This document shows, piece after piece, positions 1 through 7,865 of a DNA stretch of 20,057 nt. Made by a program: the position numbers and the translations under genes. The stretch spans positions 9,597 to 29,653 of the forward strand of contig DHQM01000234.1 of NCBI GenBank assembly GCA_002408105.1, in the 5' to 3' direction. Source of the stretch: Gammaproteobacteria bacterium UBA5338 (GTDB lineage: Bacteria > Pseudomonadota > Gammaproteobacteria > Pseudomonadales > UBA5862). Every line of letters starts with the position of its first letter. Position 1 is the stretch's first letter. Below the pieces are notes generated by a model. That model did not search any database. It was not told where the DNA came from and saw only the letters and a list, made by a program, of their open reading frames with translations.

Positions 1-1909
1 CGAACGACTTGTCGATCTTCAGCTTTCCGATCGGGAATCGGCTCAGGTAGTTCAGGGAAGAATATCCGGTGCCGAAGTCATCGATGGCGATTTCCACCCC
101 CAGTGCACTCAACTCGGTGAGCACGCGTTGGGTATAGGCAGCGTTTTCCATCAGGACCGTTTCAGTCAGCTCGAGTTCGAGGCGTTCTGCTGGAAAGCCG
201 TGCGTTCTCAGCAAGTTTGAAACCTGACCCACCAGCCCGTCACGCAACAACTGCCGCCCTGATAGGTTGATGGCAAGTTTGAGGCCGGCACGCGTTGCCG
301 TTTCGCAGCCCTGCACGTCCTGGATCCCCTGGCGGAGAACCCACTCCCCAATTGGAACGATCAATCCGGTTTCCTCGGCGATCGGGATGAACAGGTCCGG
401 CCGAATCAGCCCTTGCTCGGGATGCTGCCACCGCAACAGGGCCTCAATGCCAGTCATTCTTCGCGTGAAGACATCAACCTGGGGCTGGTACAGGAGAAAC
501 AGCTGGTTGCGCTCCAATGCCTTGCGCAGATCGGCCTCCAGTGCGAGGCGACGACTGAAAGAGGCGCCAAAGTCTGGCGCATAAAACTGGTAGGTGTTGC
601 GGCCGGTGTCCTTTGCGCGGTAGAGCGCAGCTTCAGCGTGTTTCGTCAGTACTTCTGCGTCGCGCCCGTCTGCTGGATACAGGGCAATGCCGATGCTTGG
701 GGTCACGAACAGTTCATGGCCATCCACCACGAACGGCTCAGAAAAACAGTCGAGAATCTTCCCGACCACCCGCTCGACTGACTGGCCTTGGGTCAGTCCT
801 TGCATGATGATGCTGAATTCATCGTCACCGATGCGAGCGACTGTATCACTCTCCCTGGTGGTGGTGTGCAACAGTTCTGCCACCAGGGCCAGAACTTGAT
901 CTCCGATGGTATGGCCAAGGGTATCGTTGATGTTTTTGAACCGGTCCAGGTCGAGCATCAGAAGCGCCAGTTGCTCTTCTCGGCGTCCGGCGTTTGCGAT
1001 GGCCATGTTGAGGCGGTCGCGAAACAGCTCTCGGTTGGGCAGTTCGGTCAATGAATCGTAGTACGCCAAGTGGTGCAGGCGCAGCTGCACGTCGTTGTGT
1101 TCCTGCACCGGGCTGAAGAGGGCAACCCATCCGGACGCGGCGCCTGCCGCGTCCGAGACCACGGATGCACGCATCCAGGTCGGGAAACTGTCACCGTTGT
1201 GCTTGCGCAGCCAGGCTTCGCCCTGCCATTCGCCATCGCGCTGCAGGGCGGCAGAAATTTCCTCGACTTGGCGCGCGTGGTGCAGCGTTGAGTAGATCTG
1301 CAGCGAAGGCTGGCCCACCAGGTCATCGCGGTTGACCCCCAGGTCCTCGGCCAGTCGCTGGTTGATGGACACGATGTGGAAGTCGGCGTCGGTCACCATC
1401 AGGCCATCGGGCAATTGCTGCATGCCATCCGCTTGGGCCTGCAACTGTAGGAGCTGGGTTTGGCGCCCGGTAAAGTCTTCGCTGCTGCCCTCCAGTGCCT
1501 CGATGCGCCCGTCGGCTGCCCGAATGGCCTGCCCACGTGCTCTGACCCAGCGCCCGTCTTGACCACGCAGGCGAAAGCACAGGTCCAGTTCGGTGGTGGC
1601 GCCGCGAGCGCAGGCGTCGATCTGGTGCTGTACCAGTGTCTGGTCTGATTCGCGCACCATTCGGACGAGAGCGCGCAGGCTCTTGGGTCCGGCACATGGG
1701 CTGGCCGATTCCGAATTGGACGTACTGCAGTGGTAATGAATCTCGCCGGAAGGCAAGTCGATGCGCCAGTTGTCGCCCACCGCGGTGCTGAGCGTGCGGG
1801 AGTCAGTGCGACCTGCGGGTGTCCGCTGGCGCCAATACAGCAGGAGCATTGCAAGGCAGCCGCCGAGCACCCCGCCGCCGATGAATTCGATCATGGCATG
1901 GGGGTCCAT
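1..1909 (-). CDS. PAS-GGDEF-EAL cyclic-di-GMP signalling protein, C-terminus outside window
   Basis: About 636 residues are visible; the C-terminal end of the EAL domain lies beyond base 1. Reading from ATG at 1909: a membrane-anchor-like hydrophobic stretch (about residues 10-25), a PAS_3-like region (about 30-155), a second PAS (about 165-270), GGDEF (about 275-440) and EAL (from about 455). The GGDEF signature reads GDDEF at 361-365 instead of GGDEF/GGEEF, with an inhibitory-site RxxD (RESD) five residues before it. The EAL part looks catalytic: EALLRW at 489, INLSG, LELTE, DDFGTG at 610-615 and KIDKSF near the edge. I infer a phosphodiesterase with a weak or regulatory GGDEF domain that degrades cyclic di-GMP at the inner membrane. 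The start is uncertain: ATG at 1894 is in frame, neither has a clear ribosome site, and the frame is open back to a stop at 2105-2107. It lies downstream of regA on the same strand after a 249-base gap. Confidence 0.9.
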   Translation of the reverse strand, partial: MDPHAMIEFIGGGVLGGCLAMLLLYWRQRTPAGRTDSRTLSTAVGDNWRIDLPSGEIHYHCSTSNSESASPCAGPKSLRALVRMVRESDQTLVQHQIDACARGATTELDLCFRLRGQDGRWVRARGQAIRAADGRIEALEGSSEDFTGRQTQLLQLQAQADGMQQLPDGLMVTDADFHIVSINQRLAEDLGVNRDDLVGQPSLQIYSTLHHARQVEEISAALQRDGEWQGEAWLRKHNGDSFPTWMRASVVSDAAGAASGWVALFSPVQEHNDVQLRLHHLAYYDSLTELPNRELFRDRLNMAIANAGRREEQLALLMLDLDRFKNINDTLGHTIGDQVLALVAELLHTTTRESDTVARIGDDEFSIIMQGLTQGQSVERVVGKILDCFSEPFVVDGHELFVTPSIGIALYPADGRDAEVLTKHAEAALYRAKDTGRNTYQFYAPDFGASFSRRLALEADLRKALERNQLFLLYQPQVDVFTRRMTGIEALLRWQHPEQGLIRPDLFIPIAEETGLIVPIGEWVLRQGIQDVQGCETATRAGLKLAINLSGRQLLRDGLVGQVSNLLRTHGFPAERLELELTETVLMENAAYTQRVLTELSALGVEIAIDDFGTGYSSLNYLSRFPIGKLKIDKSF

Positions 1910-2158
1910 GGGGCGGCCGGAGCGGCATGGCGCCACTGCCCGGCCCCAGAGGAGGGCGCGAACAAAAAATCCGGCGAGTGCGCGGTGACCTCGGGGGTTG
2001 CGCAGTGAAGAAACGTCGCTCTGCTCAAAGACAAGGTCGCCAGCGTAAGTCGATTTCAAAGCAGGGGGCCGGCCGCTTCCCGGCCGCTCGATCCTGACAC
2101 TGAATCAAGTGTAGCAATGCCGCCAAAATTCGCTGTGCGGCGCCAGCGAAGTTGGACG
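1910..2158. other. 249-base gap between regA and the GGDEF-EAL gene
   Basis: No gene is recognised. The frame of the GGDEF-EAL protein stays open through most of it, so a longer N-terminus from a GTG at 1936 or another alternative start cannot be excluded. It contains the small GC hairpin at 2070-2086. Confidence 0.4.
2070..2086 (-). terminator. Possible weak terminator hairpin after regA
   Basis: CGGCCG at 2070-2075 and again at 2081-2086 is self-complementary, giving a 6-bp GC stem with a 5-base loop, about 73 bases after the regA stop in the direction of transcription. No proper T-run follows, so termination is only a possibility. Confidence 0.25.
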
Positions 2159-2740
2159 TCAGGGCTCAGGAGTCAGCGGGGTTCCGTCGCCCTTCGCCTC
2201 AGCCACCGGGCGTTTGCGCAGCTTGCGTTGGAGGGTGCGCCTATGCATCCCGAGCTGACGCGCTGTTCTGGAGACATTGCCGCCGTTGGCGTCCAGGGCA
2301 CGTTGGATGTATTCCCATTCCAGCCGGCGCACCGGCAGTGATTGGGGTGGTGCCACTGGGGCGTCGGGCAGTTCGGCCGGGGTCGCCAGCGCGTGCAGGA
2401 TTTCACTCAGGGTGGCGGGCTTGGCGAGGTAATTGTCGGCGCCCGCCTTGATGGCTTTGACCGTCGAGGCGATGCTCGCGTAGCCGGTCAACACCAGCAT
2501 GCGGCAGTTCACGAAGCGGGTGCGGATCTCTGGCACCAGCGGCAGGGCGCTTTGGTCCTGGACCATAAGGTCGAGCACTGCGGCGTCCAGTGCTGTGCTG
2601 GTTCGGATCCAGCCGGTGGCGGTCACAAGGTCGGCAAACGCATGCACCTGGTAACCACGGGTGGAAAGGCCACGCTCAAGCTGGCGCCGCAGGGCATCAT
2701 CGTCTTCCAGCAACAGCAGCCGCTGTACTGGAGCACTCAT
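2159..2740 (-). CDS. regA: Redox response regulator, RegA/PrrA/ActR/RoxR family
   Basis: The 193-residue protein has an N-terminal receiver and a C-terminal Fis-type helix-turn-helix. The receiver has the acidic pocket E12-D13-D14, phospho-acceptor D57, T85 and K107; LTGYASIA around 84-91 and IKAGADNYLAKP around 97-108 are typical of this family. The DNA-binding end (about 140-178) has NGGNVSRTARQLG followed by MHRRTLQRKLRKRPV, close to the RegA consensus. The ATG overlaps the last codon of regB by 4 bases (ATGA), so the pair should be translated together. In Rhodobacter and Pseudomonas this regulator controls terminal oxidases, including bd-type, in response to redox state. The cyd operon in this window is therefore a natural candidate target, by inference. 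Confidence 0.93.
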   Translation of the reverse strand: MSAPVQRLLLLEDDDALRRQLERGLSTRGYQVHAFADLVTATGWIRTSTALDAAVLDLMVQDQSALPLVPEIRTRFVNCRMLVLTGYASIASTVKAIKAGADNYLAKPATLSEILHALATPAELPDAPVAPPQSLPVRRLEWEYIQRALDANGGNVSRTARQLGMHRRTLQRKLRKRPVAEAKGDGTPLTPEP

Positions 2741-3984
2741 GGCGATTGCGGCAGCCGGATTCTGACCTCTGTGCCACCGTTGTCTGCCGCGATTGCCGCC
2801 AGGGAGCCGCCGACCCGTTCGATGGCGGCGTTGGCCAGAAACAGGCCGAGCCCGAGCCCATCCGGGTCGACCGCGGGCGCGTCCAGGTGGTCCATGACCT
2901 TGGGGCAGATGCCGCGGCCATCGTCTCGGACGGTCAGGGTCAGCGCCTGTTGTTCACTTGCGACGTGCACCCAGATGCGCTTGTCGGCTGCTCGGGCGCC
3001 GTTGTCGAGCACATTGAGCAGCGCGTGGCGCAGCGCCGGGTCTGAGGTTAGGGCCAGGGTGGCCGTACCCTGAGACAGGCCGCTCACTTCCACCTGTTTT
3101 TCCGGGTGCAGCAGCCGTATGGTGGTGACCATTTCCTGGAGCCATTCGTCGAGCGGCAGGGGGTTCTCGGCCGGTTCGGCCAATGGGCGAAGACGGGCCA
3201 GTTCTTCGCGGCACCGATGCACCTGGGCTTGGAGCAGCGGCAGGGCTTCGGTCCAGTTGCGCTCGACCGATTGGGTGTCTCCCAGCTCTTCAAGTGTGAG
3301 CGCCAAGGTGGTCAGCGGCGTGCCCAGGGCGTGTGCGGTGTTGGCAGCAAGCCCGCCCAGGGCCACCAGTTGTTCATCGCGCAGGCGTGCTTCCCGGAGC
3401 TCGGCCAGGCGCCGGTCGCGGTCCCGGATGCCCTGTGCCAAGCGCGCCACCACAGTCACCAGCAACAGCGCGCTGAGGACGAAGGTCAGCCACATGCCCT
3501 GCAAATGCTGATAAAAACCCGCAGCGTGTGGGTGTGTCGGGGTCGATGTGGCGATCAGCAGGCTGTAAGCCCCCACCGCCAGCACCGCCAATGCGGCCAT
3601 TGCTGACAGTGGCAGCGCGGTTGCTGCGGCGGCGAGCACCACCAGGTACAGCGAGATCAGCGGGTTGGCGCCACCGCCTGAGAGCGCAAACATGCCGGTC
3701 AGCAGGGCCAGGTCGAACGCCAGCTGTCCGCTGAGCTCCATGGTGCCGTGCGCTTCGGCGCATCGCAGCCGCCAGGCCCCGAGCGCAAGCCCCGCAGCCC
3801 CCAGCGCGATCAGGATGAGCAGGGCGCCATAGTCGAGGTGGAGTTGCCACCGGAGTCCTGCGAAGGCCAGGCCACAGGCTGCGATGCTGAGATAACTCGC
3901 GCGCAACCAGAGCACCCGGGCAAGCGGGGGCGCCTGGGGTCTGGCTGGGGTGGCCGAGGCAGGAGGGGCAAGGGTCGCACTCAT
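2737..3984 (-). CDS. regB: Redox sensor histidine kinase, RegB/PrrB/ActS/RoxS family
   Basis: This is a 415-residue inner-membrane kinase with about six hydrophobic segments (25-180), then HisKA and HATPase domains. The quinone-sensing motif GGxxNP[F] appears as GGGANPL at 103-109. The phosphorylated histidine is H218 in NTAHALGTPL. The redox cysteine of the family is most likely C258 in HRCREELARL. ATP-binding boxes are visible: LLNVLDNGA (322-330), DDGRGI (354-359) and GLGLGLF (376-382). The residue after the histidine is Ala, where an acidic residue is usual. I chose the ATG at 3984 because the open frame upstream to 4182 runs through a hairpin and OYE sequence and looks non-coding. This start has no ribosome site, but a TACAAT box lies 6 bases before it, suggesting a leaderless message. 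The partner is regA, immediately downstream. Confidence 0.92.
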   Translation of the reverse strand: MSATLAPPASATPARPQAPPLARVLWLRASYLSIAACGLAFAGLRWQLHLDYGALLILIALGAAGLALGAWRLRCAEAHGTMELSGQLAFDLALLTGMFALSGGGANPLISLYLVVLAAAATALPLSAMAALAVLAVGAYSLLIATSTPTHPHAAGFYQHLQGMWLTFVLSALLLVTVVARLAQGIRDRDRRLAELREARLRDEQLVALGGLAANTAHALGTPLTTLALTLEELGDTQSVERNWTEALPLLQAQVHRCREELARLRPLAEPAENPLPLDEWLQEMVTTIRLLHPEKQVEVSGLSQGTATLALTSDPALRHALLNVLDNGARAADKRIWVHVASEQQALTLTVRDDGRGICPKVMDHLDAPAVDPDGLGLGLFLANAAIERVGGSLAAIAADNGGTEVRIRLPQSP

Positions 3985-3990
3985 GGCGCC

Positions 3991-3996
3991 ATTGTA
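3991..3996 (-). promoter_or_regulatory. Candidate -10 box for a leaderless regB transcript
   Basis: On the minus strand TACAAT is followed by exactly 6 bases and then the regB ATG, so transcription from it would begin at about the A of the start codon. No good -35 box is visible 17 bases upstream, and no ribosome site precedes the ATG. Confidence 0.3.
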
Positions 3997-4018
3997 GCCG
4001 GTTGCAGCGCCGATCAGC

Positions 4019-4049
4019 CCGGGGGTGCGACAGGGCGGCGCACCCCCGG
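4019..4049 (-). terminator. Strong hairpin between OYE gene and regB
   Basis: A perfect 11-bp GC-rich stem (CCGGGGGTGCG at 4019-4029 paired with CGCACCCCCGG at 4039-4049) with a 9-base loop starts 11 bases after the OYE stop codon. No T-run follows, so it may terminate imperfectly, attenuate regB, or mainly protect the 3' end of the OYE message. Confidence 0.55.
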
Positions 4050-4060
4050 ACCCTTGCGGT

Positions 4061-5164
4061 TCAACTGAGGGTGGTGAGTGCTTCGCGGCTGAAGGGCTCC
4101 AGCGCGTCCCACTGCCCTGCATGCACCTTCGCGGCCCAGCGTGGATCGACCAGCAGGGCGCGCCCCACGGCGACCAGGTCAAACTCTTGCTGGTCCAGCC
4201 GCTGAATCAATTCGCTGATGTCTGCGGTGCCGGCGCTGTTGCCCATGAACGACGAGATGAACTCATCATCCAGCCCGACGCTGCCGACTGTGATTGCGGG
4301 GCGCCCCGTCACGGACCGGGTCCAACCGGCGAGGTTCAGGTCGGAGCCTTCGAACTCCGGCTCCCAAAATCTTCGGGTGCTGGCGTGAAACATGTCGACC
4401 CCGGCGTCCATTAGAGGCGTGAGAAAGGCGCGCAACTCGTCGGGGTCGTGCACCAGCTTGGCGTCATAGTCCTGCTGCTTCCACTGAGAGAAGCGCAAGA
4501 TGATGGGAAAGTCTTCACCGACCGCGGCGCGGCATGCGCGCACGATGTCTGCGGCAAAGCGGGTGCGGCGCACCAGGTCGCCACCGTATTCGTCGTCGCG
4601 CTGGTTGGTGCCGGCCCAGAAGAACTGGTCGATCAGGTAGCCGTGGGCGCCGTGAATCTCGATCGCGTCGAACCCGAGCGCCTTGGCGTGCCCTGCGGCG
4701 GCGGCGAACTCGGCGACCACGGTCTCGATCTGTGCCGTGGTCATGGGAGCCGCGACCTCAAGTCCAGGTTTGGCGAGCCCCGAGGGTGAGAGCACCGGCG
4801 CATCGGGGTCTGGCCCTGTGCCGGCTTTGCGGGCGCTGCCCTGGTGCCAGAGCTGGGGCGCAATCTTGCCGCCCGCGCCGTGCACCGCCTCGACCACTGC
4901 GCGCCAGCCATCCAGCGCGCTCTGGGTGCAAAAGTTGGGGATGGCGGCGTCATTGGTGGCAGAGGCGTAATCGACGGTGGTGCCCTCCGTGAGTATGAGC
5001 CCAACCTCCGCTTCCGCGCGGCGCCGGTAGTAGCCGGCCACAGCGGCCGTGGGGATGCCGTTCGGCGACTGGCTGCGGGTCATGGGCGCCATCAGGATGC
5101 GGTTTTTCAGCTGCAACTTGGGGTGGTCGAAGGGTTGGAACAGGGGTGTGACATCGCACTGCAT
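4061..5164 (-). CDS. NADH:flavin oxidoreductase, Old Yellow Enzyme family
   Basis: The 367-residue protein spans a complete TIM-barrel ene-reductase. Members use FMN and NAD(P)H in the cytoplasm to reduce activated C=C bonds and sometimes nitro compounds. Visible family marks are NRILMAPMTRS (21-31), LILTEGT (57-62), PQLWHQG (103-109), the substrate-binding pair H171/H174 in IHGAHGYLIDQFF with Y176, the DDEYGG loop at 190-195, and the C-terminal VAVGRALLVDPRW. The start is supported by a GAGG ribosome site about 9 bases before the ATG. It is the last gene before a strong hairpin and lies 89 bases after the surface-glycan group on the same strand, so it may be co-transcribed but need not share its function. 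The natural substrate cannot be told from sequence. Confidence 0.92.
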   Translation of the reverse strand: MQCDVTPLFQPFDHPKLQLKNRILMAPMTRSQSPNGIPTAAVAGYYRRRAEAEVGLILTEGTTVDYASATNDAAIPNFCTQSALDGWRAVVEAVHGAGGKIAPQLWHQGSARKAGTGPDPDAPVLSPSGLAKPGLEVAAPMTTAQIETVVAEFAAAAGHAKALGFDAIEIHGAHGYLIDQFFWAGTNQRDDEYGGDLVRRTRFAADIVRACRAAVGEDFPIILRFSQWKQQDYDAKLVHDPDELRAFLTPLMDAGVDMFHASTRRFWEPEFEGSDLNLAGWTRSVTGRPAITVGSVGLDDEFISSFMGNSAGTADISELIQRLDQQEFDLVAVGRALLVDPRWAAKVHAGQWDALEPFSREALTTLS

Positions 5165-5253
5165 GGGGTACCTCGGCTGGCATGTGGGACCTGAAGCTGG
5201 GCGAGAGTGTGCCTGTAACCTTGGGTTTTGGCCACGGAACGCGCCGACCTAAG

Positions 5254-6141
5254 TCAGGCAAGCGGTTGGAGGCACGCGTCCGCAGGCCGTTTGGGGAACA
5301 CATCTGCGGGCAGGGCGGACTCGGGCGAGGCGTTGACCACTTCGATGCACCGGTCCGCAAGCACCTGAGCGGCGAAGGCAAAGTGGGGCCGAATGCAGGT
5401 TTCAAAGTCCTGGGCCAGCATCGATTTCTCTTGCTGGTTTGGCCCCTCGTAGTAACGCTGCCCGCCGTTCAGGTCGAGTCCGAACAGGACGACGCGACGC
5501 GGCGACTGGGCGGCGGCAATCTGCAGCGCAATGTAGGCGACGGTGCAGGAGGGAAAAAAGCCAAGGTCCGAGCGCAGGGAGAAGACAACCTCACGACCGA
5601 GGCGGTGAAACCCCTCTGCAGCGGGGCGGTTCCACCAATGTGCGCTGGCGTGGTAAGGGCGCTTCAGGTTGTCGAAGAGGTACAGCGGCTTGGCCGCAAG
5701 CAGTTGCGGTTGGGTTTGCATCAACCGGTACAGCACCCGGTGGTCGCATGCCAGTGCCTTTGAGGCCTTGAGCCCAGCGGCAAACCGTTCCGGCTGACGG
5801 CGCACAAAACCGACGTCAGAGACCAGGTAGAGGTCCGCTTGCAGTCCGGTATCGGCCAACACCTGAAATGAGCCGTTCACGGTGATCAAGGGCTGTGTAC
5901 ACAGGCGCTCTGGGTGCTCGATTCGGGCCGCGGAGGGCCCGGATAGCAGGATGTGTACCCCCTCACAGCCGGGACGCCAGTTTGCCAGTTGCCGGGCTTC
6001 GAGCGTCAGCCCACATCCGCGCACCACCCAACCCTGCGCGGTTTGCTGAGCCCTGTACCCCCAGCCATAGTGGCGCCAGTGCCAGCGCGCGGGACCACGC
6101 CACAGCAGGCCAGCGCGGTACAGCAGATCCTGCGGTTTCAT
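5254..6141 (-). CDS. MptE/DUF115-like protein, probable surface-glycan function
   Basis: The 295-residue cytoplasmic protein has no signal peptide. LLSGPSAARI (66-74), ITVNGSF (86-92), LYLVSDVGF (105-113) and VVLFGLDLNGG (217-227) form a Rossmann-like core. They resemble the DUF115/6-hydroxymethylpterin pyrophosphokinase MptE-like family and, more distantly, bacterial GT42 sialyltransferases, whose N-terminus has a similar nGPSl turn. I choose ATG 6141 over the longer open frame upstream because its TGA neighbour gives an exact ATGA overlap with the glycosyltransferase-like gene, and the upstream translation is arginine-rich and lies over that gene. A role in making or transferring a surface sugar is inferred from the neighbours; the reaction is unknown. 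Confidence 0.72.
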   Translation of the reverse strand: MKPQDLLYRAGLLWRGPARWHWRHYGWGYRAQQTAQGWVVRGCGLTLEARQLANWRPGCEGVHILLSGPSAARIEHPERLCTQPLITVNGSFQVLADTGLQADLYLVSDVGFVRRQPERFAAGLKASKALACDHRVLYRLMQTQPQLLAAKPLYLFDNLKRPYHASAHWWNRPAAEGFHRLGREVVFSLRSDLGFFPSCTVAYIALQIAAAQSPRRVVLFGLDLNGGQRYYEGPNQQEKSMLAQDFETCIRPHFAFAAQVLADRCIEVVNASPESALPADVFPKRPADACLQPLA

Positions 6142-7094
6142 GGGCGGTGAAGCACCGAGGGCGTGCGGAGGGCGTCGGCAGCCACTGCCGACAAAGCGTG
6201 CTCGACCAGGTGGCGGCTGCGCAGGGACTCCGGCCAGGGCTCGGCCGGTCGGGCCACAAAGGCGGCCAACTCCTCGGCCGAAGGCAGTGCGTCGATGCAC
6301 AGCACCTGCGAGGGGCAGGCGCTGGCGAGTTCGACGGCCCCCGGCGAATCGCTCAGCAGTTTTTTGCCGTACACCATTGCCTCCACAGGACGCATCGTGA
6401 GCCCCGTCTGTCCAGGTTGCACCAGGTCCACCACCACGGTGCAACCTTGCAGGCGTTCGAGGTAGGCCCGATAGGTCACCGGCGTGCCGCGTGCAGGCAG
6501 CTCGAAATCCACGCTCAATCCGGCTGCGCCAGCGAGCCCGCGGAGCCGATCGAAGGTGGCGCCTCGGCCTTTGTCCCGGCCGACAAAGAACAGGTCTGTG
6601 GACGCTCCAGCCACAGGGGGTGCTGACCACTGGCGGACAAACTGGGTGTAGGCTGTAAAGCCATGCCGTTCACAGTCGTCGGGGTCAAAAGACCAGACCC
6701 GCATGCCACGGCGGTGCAGCCCGGCCAGCAGGCGGTGGCGGTGCAGATCGGCGGCCATCAGGTCCCGCGCCAGAACGCCGCCGCAAAAGGTCGTCTCGAG
6801 GCCTTCGAGCATGTCCAGCACCCGCAGGTTGTCTTGAAACAGCACCACAGAACCTGGGGCCAGTTGGTTGAGCCAGTTGCCCAGTCCCGTGGCGTAGTGG
6901 CGCTGTCGCCTGCGCCGGCGCAGCGTCCGCAGAGGACCTCTGGGTTCCAGGTGCTGCTTGAGGTTGATCGGCAGACAGCGCAGCCCCCCAATGGCCGGCA
7001 CATTGAAGGTGAAGGCCTCGTAATCCGGCCAATGGCCCACCAGATAAAGGCCTGGGTCCGGGGGTGTGGGCCAGGCTCCCTGGCCTAGGCGCAC
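6138..7094 (-). CDS. Glycosyltransferase-like protein, surface polysaccharide group
   Basis: This reads as a 318-residue protein from GTG at 7094. No ATG fits upstream of the conserved part, and the open frame before it lies in the methyltransferase gene. The GTG overlaps that gene's end by 10 bases. A second possible GTG is at 7040. The N-terminal half has YLVGHWPDYEAFTF and a VVLFQDNLRVLDML segment. The C-terminal half has DLFFVGRDKGRG (167-178), VVVDLVQPGQTG (220-231) and MRPVEAMVYGKKLLSDSPG (234-252). This pattern, with a glutamate in the RPVEAM-GKKLL segment, recalls the nucleotide-sugar-binding half of GT-B transferases (CgeB/group 1-like). The donor and acceptor are unknown. The ATGA overlap with the next gene argues for coupled translation. 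Confidence 0.68.
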   Translation of the reverse strand: MRLGQGAWPTPPDPGLYLVGHWPDYEAFTFNVPAIGGLRCLPINLKQHLEPRGPLRTLRRRRRQRHYATGLGNWLNQLAPGSVVLFQDNLRVLDMLEGLETTFCGGVLARDLMAADLHRHRLLAGLHRRGMRVWSFDPDDCERHGFTAYTQFVRQWSAPPVAGASTDLFFVGRDKGRGATFDRLRGLAGAAGLSVDFELPARGTPVTYRAYLERLQGCTVVVDLVQPGQTGLTMRPVEAMVYGKKLLSDSPGAVELASACPSQVLCIDALPSAEELAAFVARPAEPWPESLRSRHLVEHALSAVAADALRTPSVLHRP

Positions 7095-7741
7095 GGGGAA
7101 CCGCTGCGGACCCGGACGCCAAACTGGCGAAACCACAGGTCCCGGTAGGCGCCGAAGGTCACCAGGGTGACTGCCAGGAGAAGGATGCGCTTGAAAGTGA
7201 GCCGCATTTTTAGCGGGTTCAGCATCCGAAACTGTTCGATGCAAAAGCCGGCGTCCTGTAACGACCGTTTCAGGCTGTGGGCGGTGAAAAAACGCAGGTG
7301 GGTGCGGTCGAGCACCCCGGAGTCCCGATAGCGAAAGTCACGAAACACCAGCAGTTCCCAGAGTACCGGGAAGTACCGAATGTTCGGGATCGACGCGATC
7401 AGTACCCCAGCGGGGGCCAAGTAGGTCTGGATATCGTGCAGGAAGGCGTCGTGGTCGGGCATGTGCTCGATGACATCGTTGCAGATGATGAGGTCAAAAT
7501 GGCCTGTCGGCAGCTGCGCCTTGGCGGCGAAGTAGTCGCACACAAGCACCCGGTCCAGGCGGCTTTGCGCTCTGGCCGCAGCTTCAGCGTCGGGCTCAAT
7601 GCCCCAGCGTTCAGCGGTTTTGTCGAGGCCGGCGCTGAACAGGCCTTCCCCGCAGCCGATCTCCAGCACCTTGGTGTAGCGCTGTGGCAGCAGGGGCAGC
7701 ATGTCGGCACGTGGCTGGCGAAAATAGATGTCTTCGGACAT
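7085..7741 (-). CDS. Class I SAM-dependent methyltransferase with C-terminal membrane helix
   Basis: A 218-residue protein from ATG 7741, or 233 from ATG 7786. Neither start has a good ribosome site. I prefer 7741 because an extended -10-like box overlaps 7785-7793 and because MSEDIYF followed by LPLLP is a usual opening for the family. Motif I is VLEIGCGEG (about 26-34), followed by an acidic GIEPD loop; FDLIICNDVIEHMPDH is the Methyltransf_11/23 motif, and a third motif is LAPAGVLIASIPN. The last 35 residues contain a hydrophobic segment (LLLAVTLVTFGAY) then an arginine-rich end, as in methyltransferases of LPS and O-antigen clusters. It heads the three-gene glycan-like group, so it may methylate a sugar or lipid-linked intermediate at the membrane. 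Confidence 0.82.
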   Translation of the reverse strand: MSEDIYFRQPRADMLPLLPQRYTKVLEIGCGEGLFSAGLDKTAERWGIEPDAEAAARAQSRLDRVLVCDYFAAKAQLPTGHFDLIICNDVIEHMPDHDAFLHDIQTYLAPAGVLIASIPNIRYFPVLWELLVFRDFRYRDSGVLDRTHLRFFTAHSLKRSLQDAGFCIEQFRMLNPLKMRLTFKRILLLAVTLVTFGAYRDLWFRQFGVRVRSGSPCA

Positions 7742-7784
7742 GGGCAGGTGGTCGGTCCTGGAAATCGGTGTGGGAAAGGCTGCC

Positions 7785-7793
7785 ATTTAAGCA
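7785..7793 (-). promoter_or_regulatory. Extended -10-like element before the glycan group
   Basis: Read on the minus strand the bases are TGCTTAAAT, matching a TGn extension plus a -10 hexamer. No convincing -35 is present. If used, transcription would start after ATG 7786 and favour the 7741 start. Confidence 0.3.
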
Positions 7794-7797
7794 GTTT

Positions 7798-7828
7798 TTG
7801 TACGCCGGTTCCCGGGTTCGGTTAGCAT
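7798..7828 (+). promoter_or_regulatory. Possible promoter for the TMT1-like methyltransferase
   Basis: TTGTAC at 7798-7803 and TAGCAT at 7823-7828 are separated by 19 bases, or 18 if TTAGCA is taken as the -10 box. The spacing is at the long end, so confidence is low. Confidence 0.25.
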
Positions 7829-7865
7829 GCGGGCTCGAAGATTCACCTTTTGTTGAGGCACTGGC

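Noticed and set aside
5895..6626. 243-codon plus-strand frame opposite the glycan group
   Set aside because: Overlaps two minus-strand genes with ATGA-type junctions and has no domain.
6142..6630. N-terminal extension of the MptE-like gene in its own frame
   Set aside because: It is arginine-, glycine- and proline-rich and lies entirely over the glycosyltransferase-like gene, which ends with an ATGA overlap at 6138-6141.
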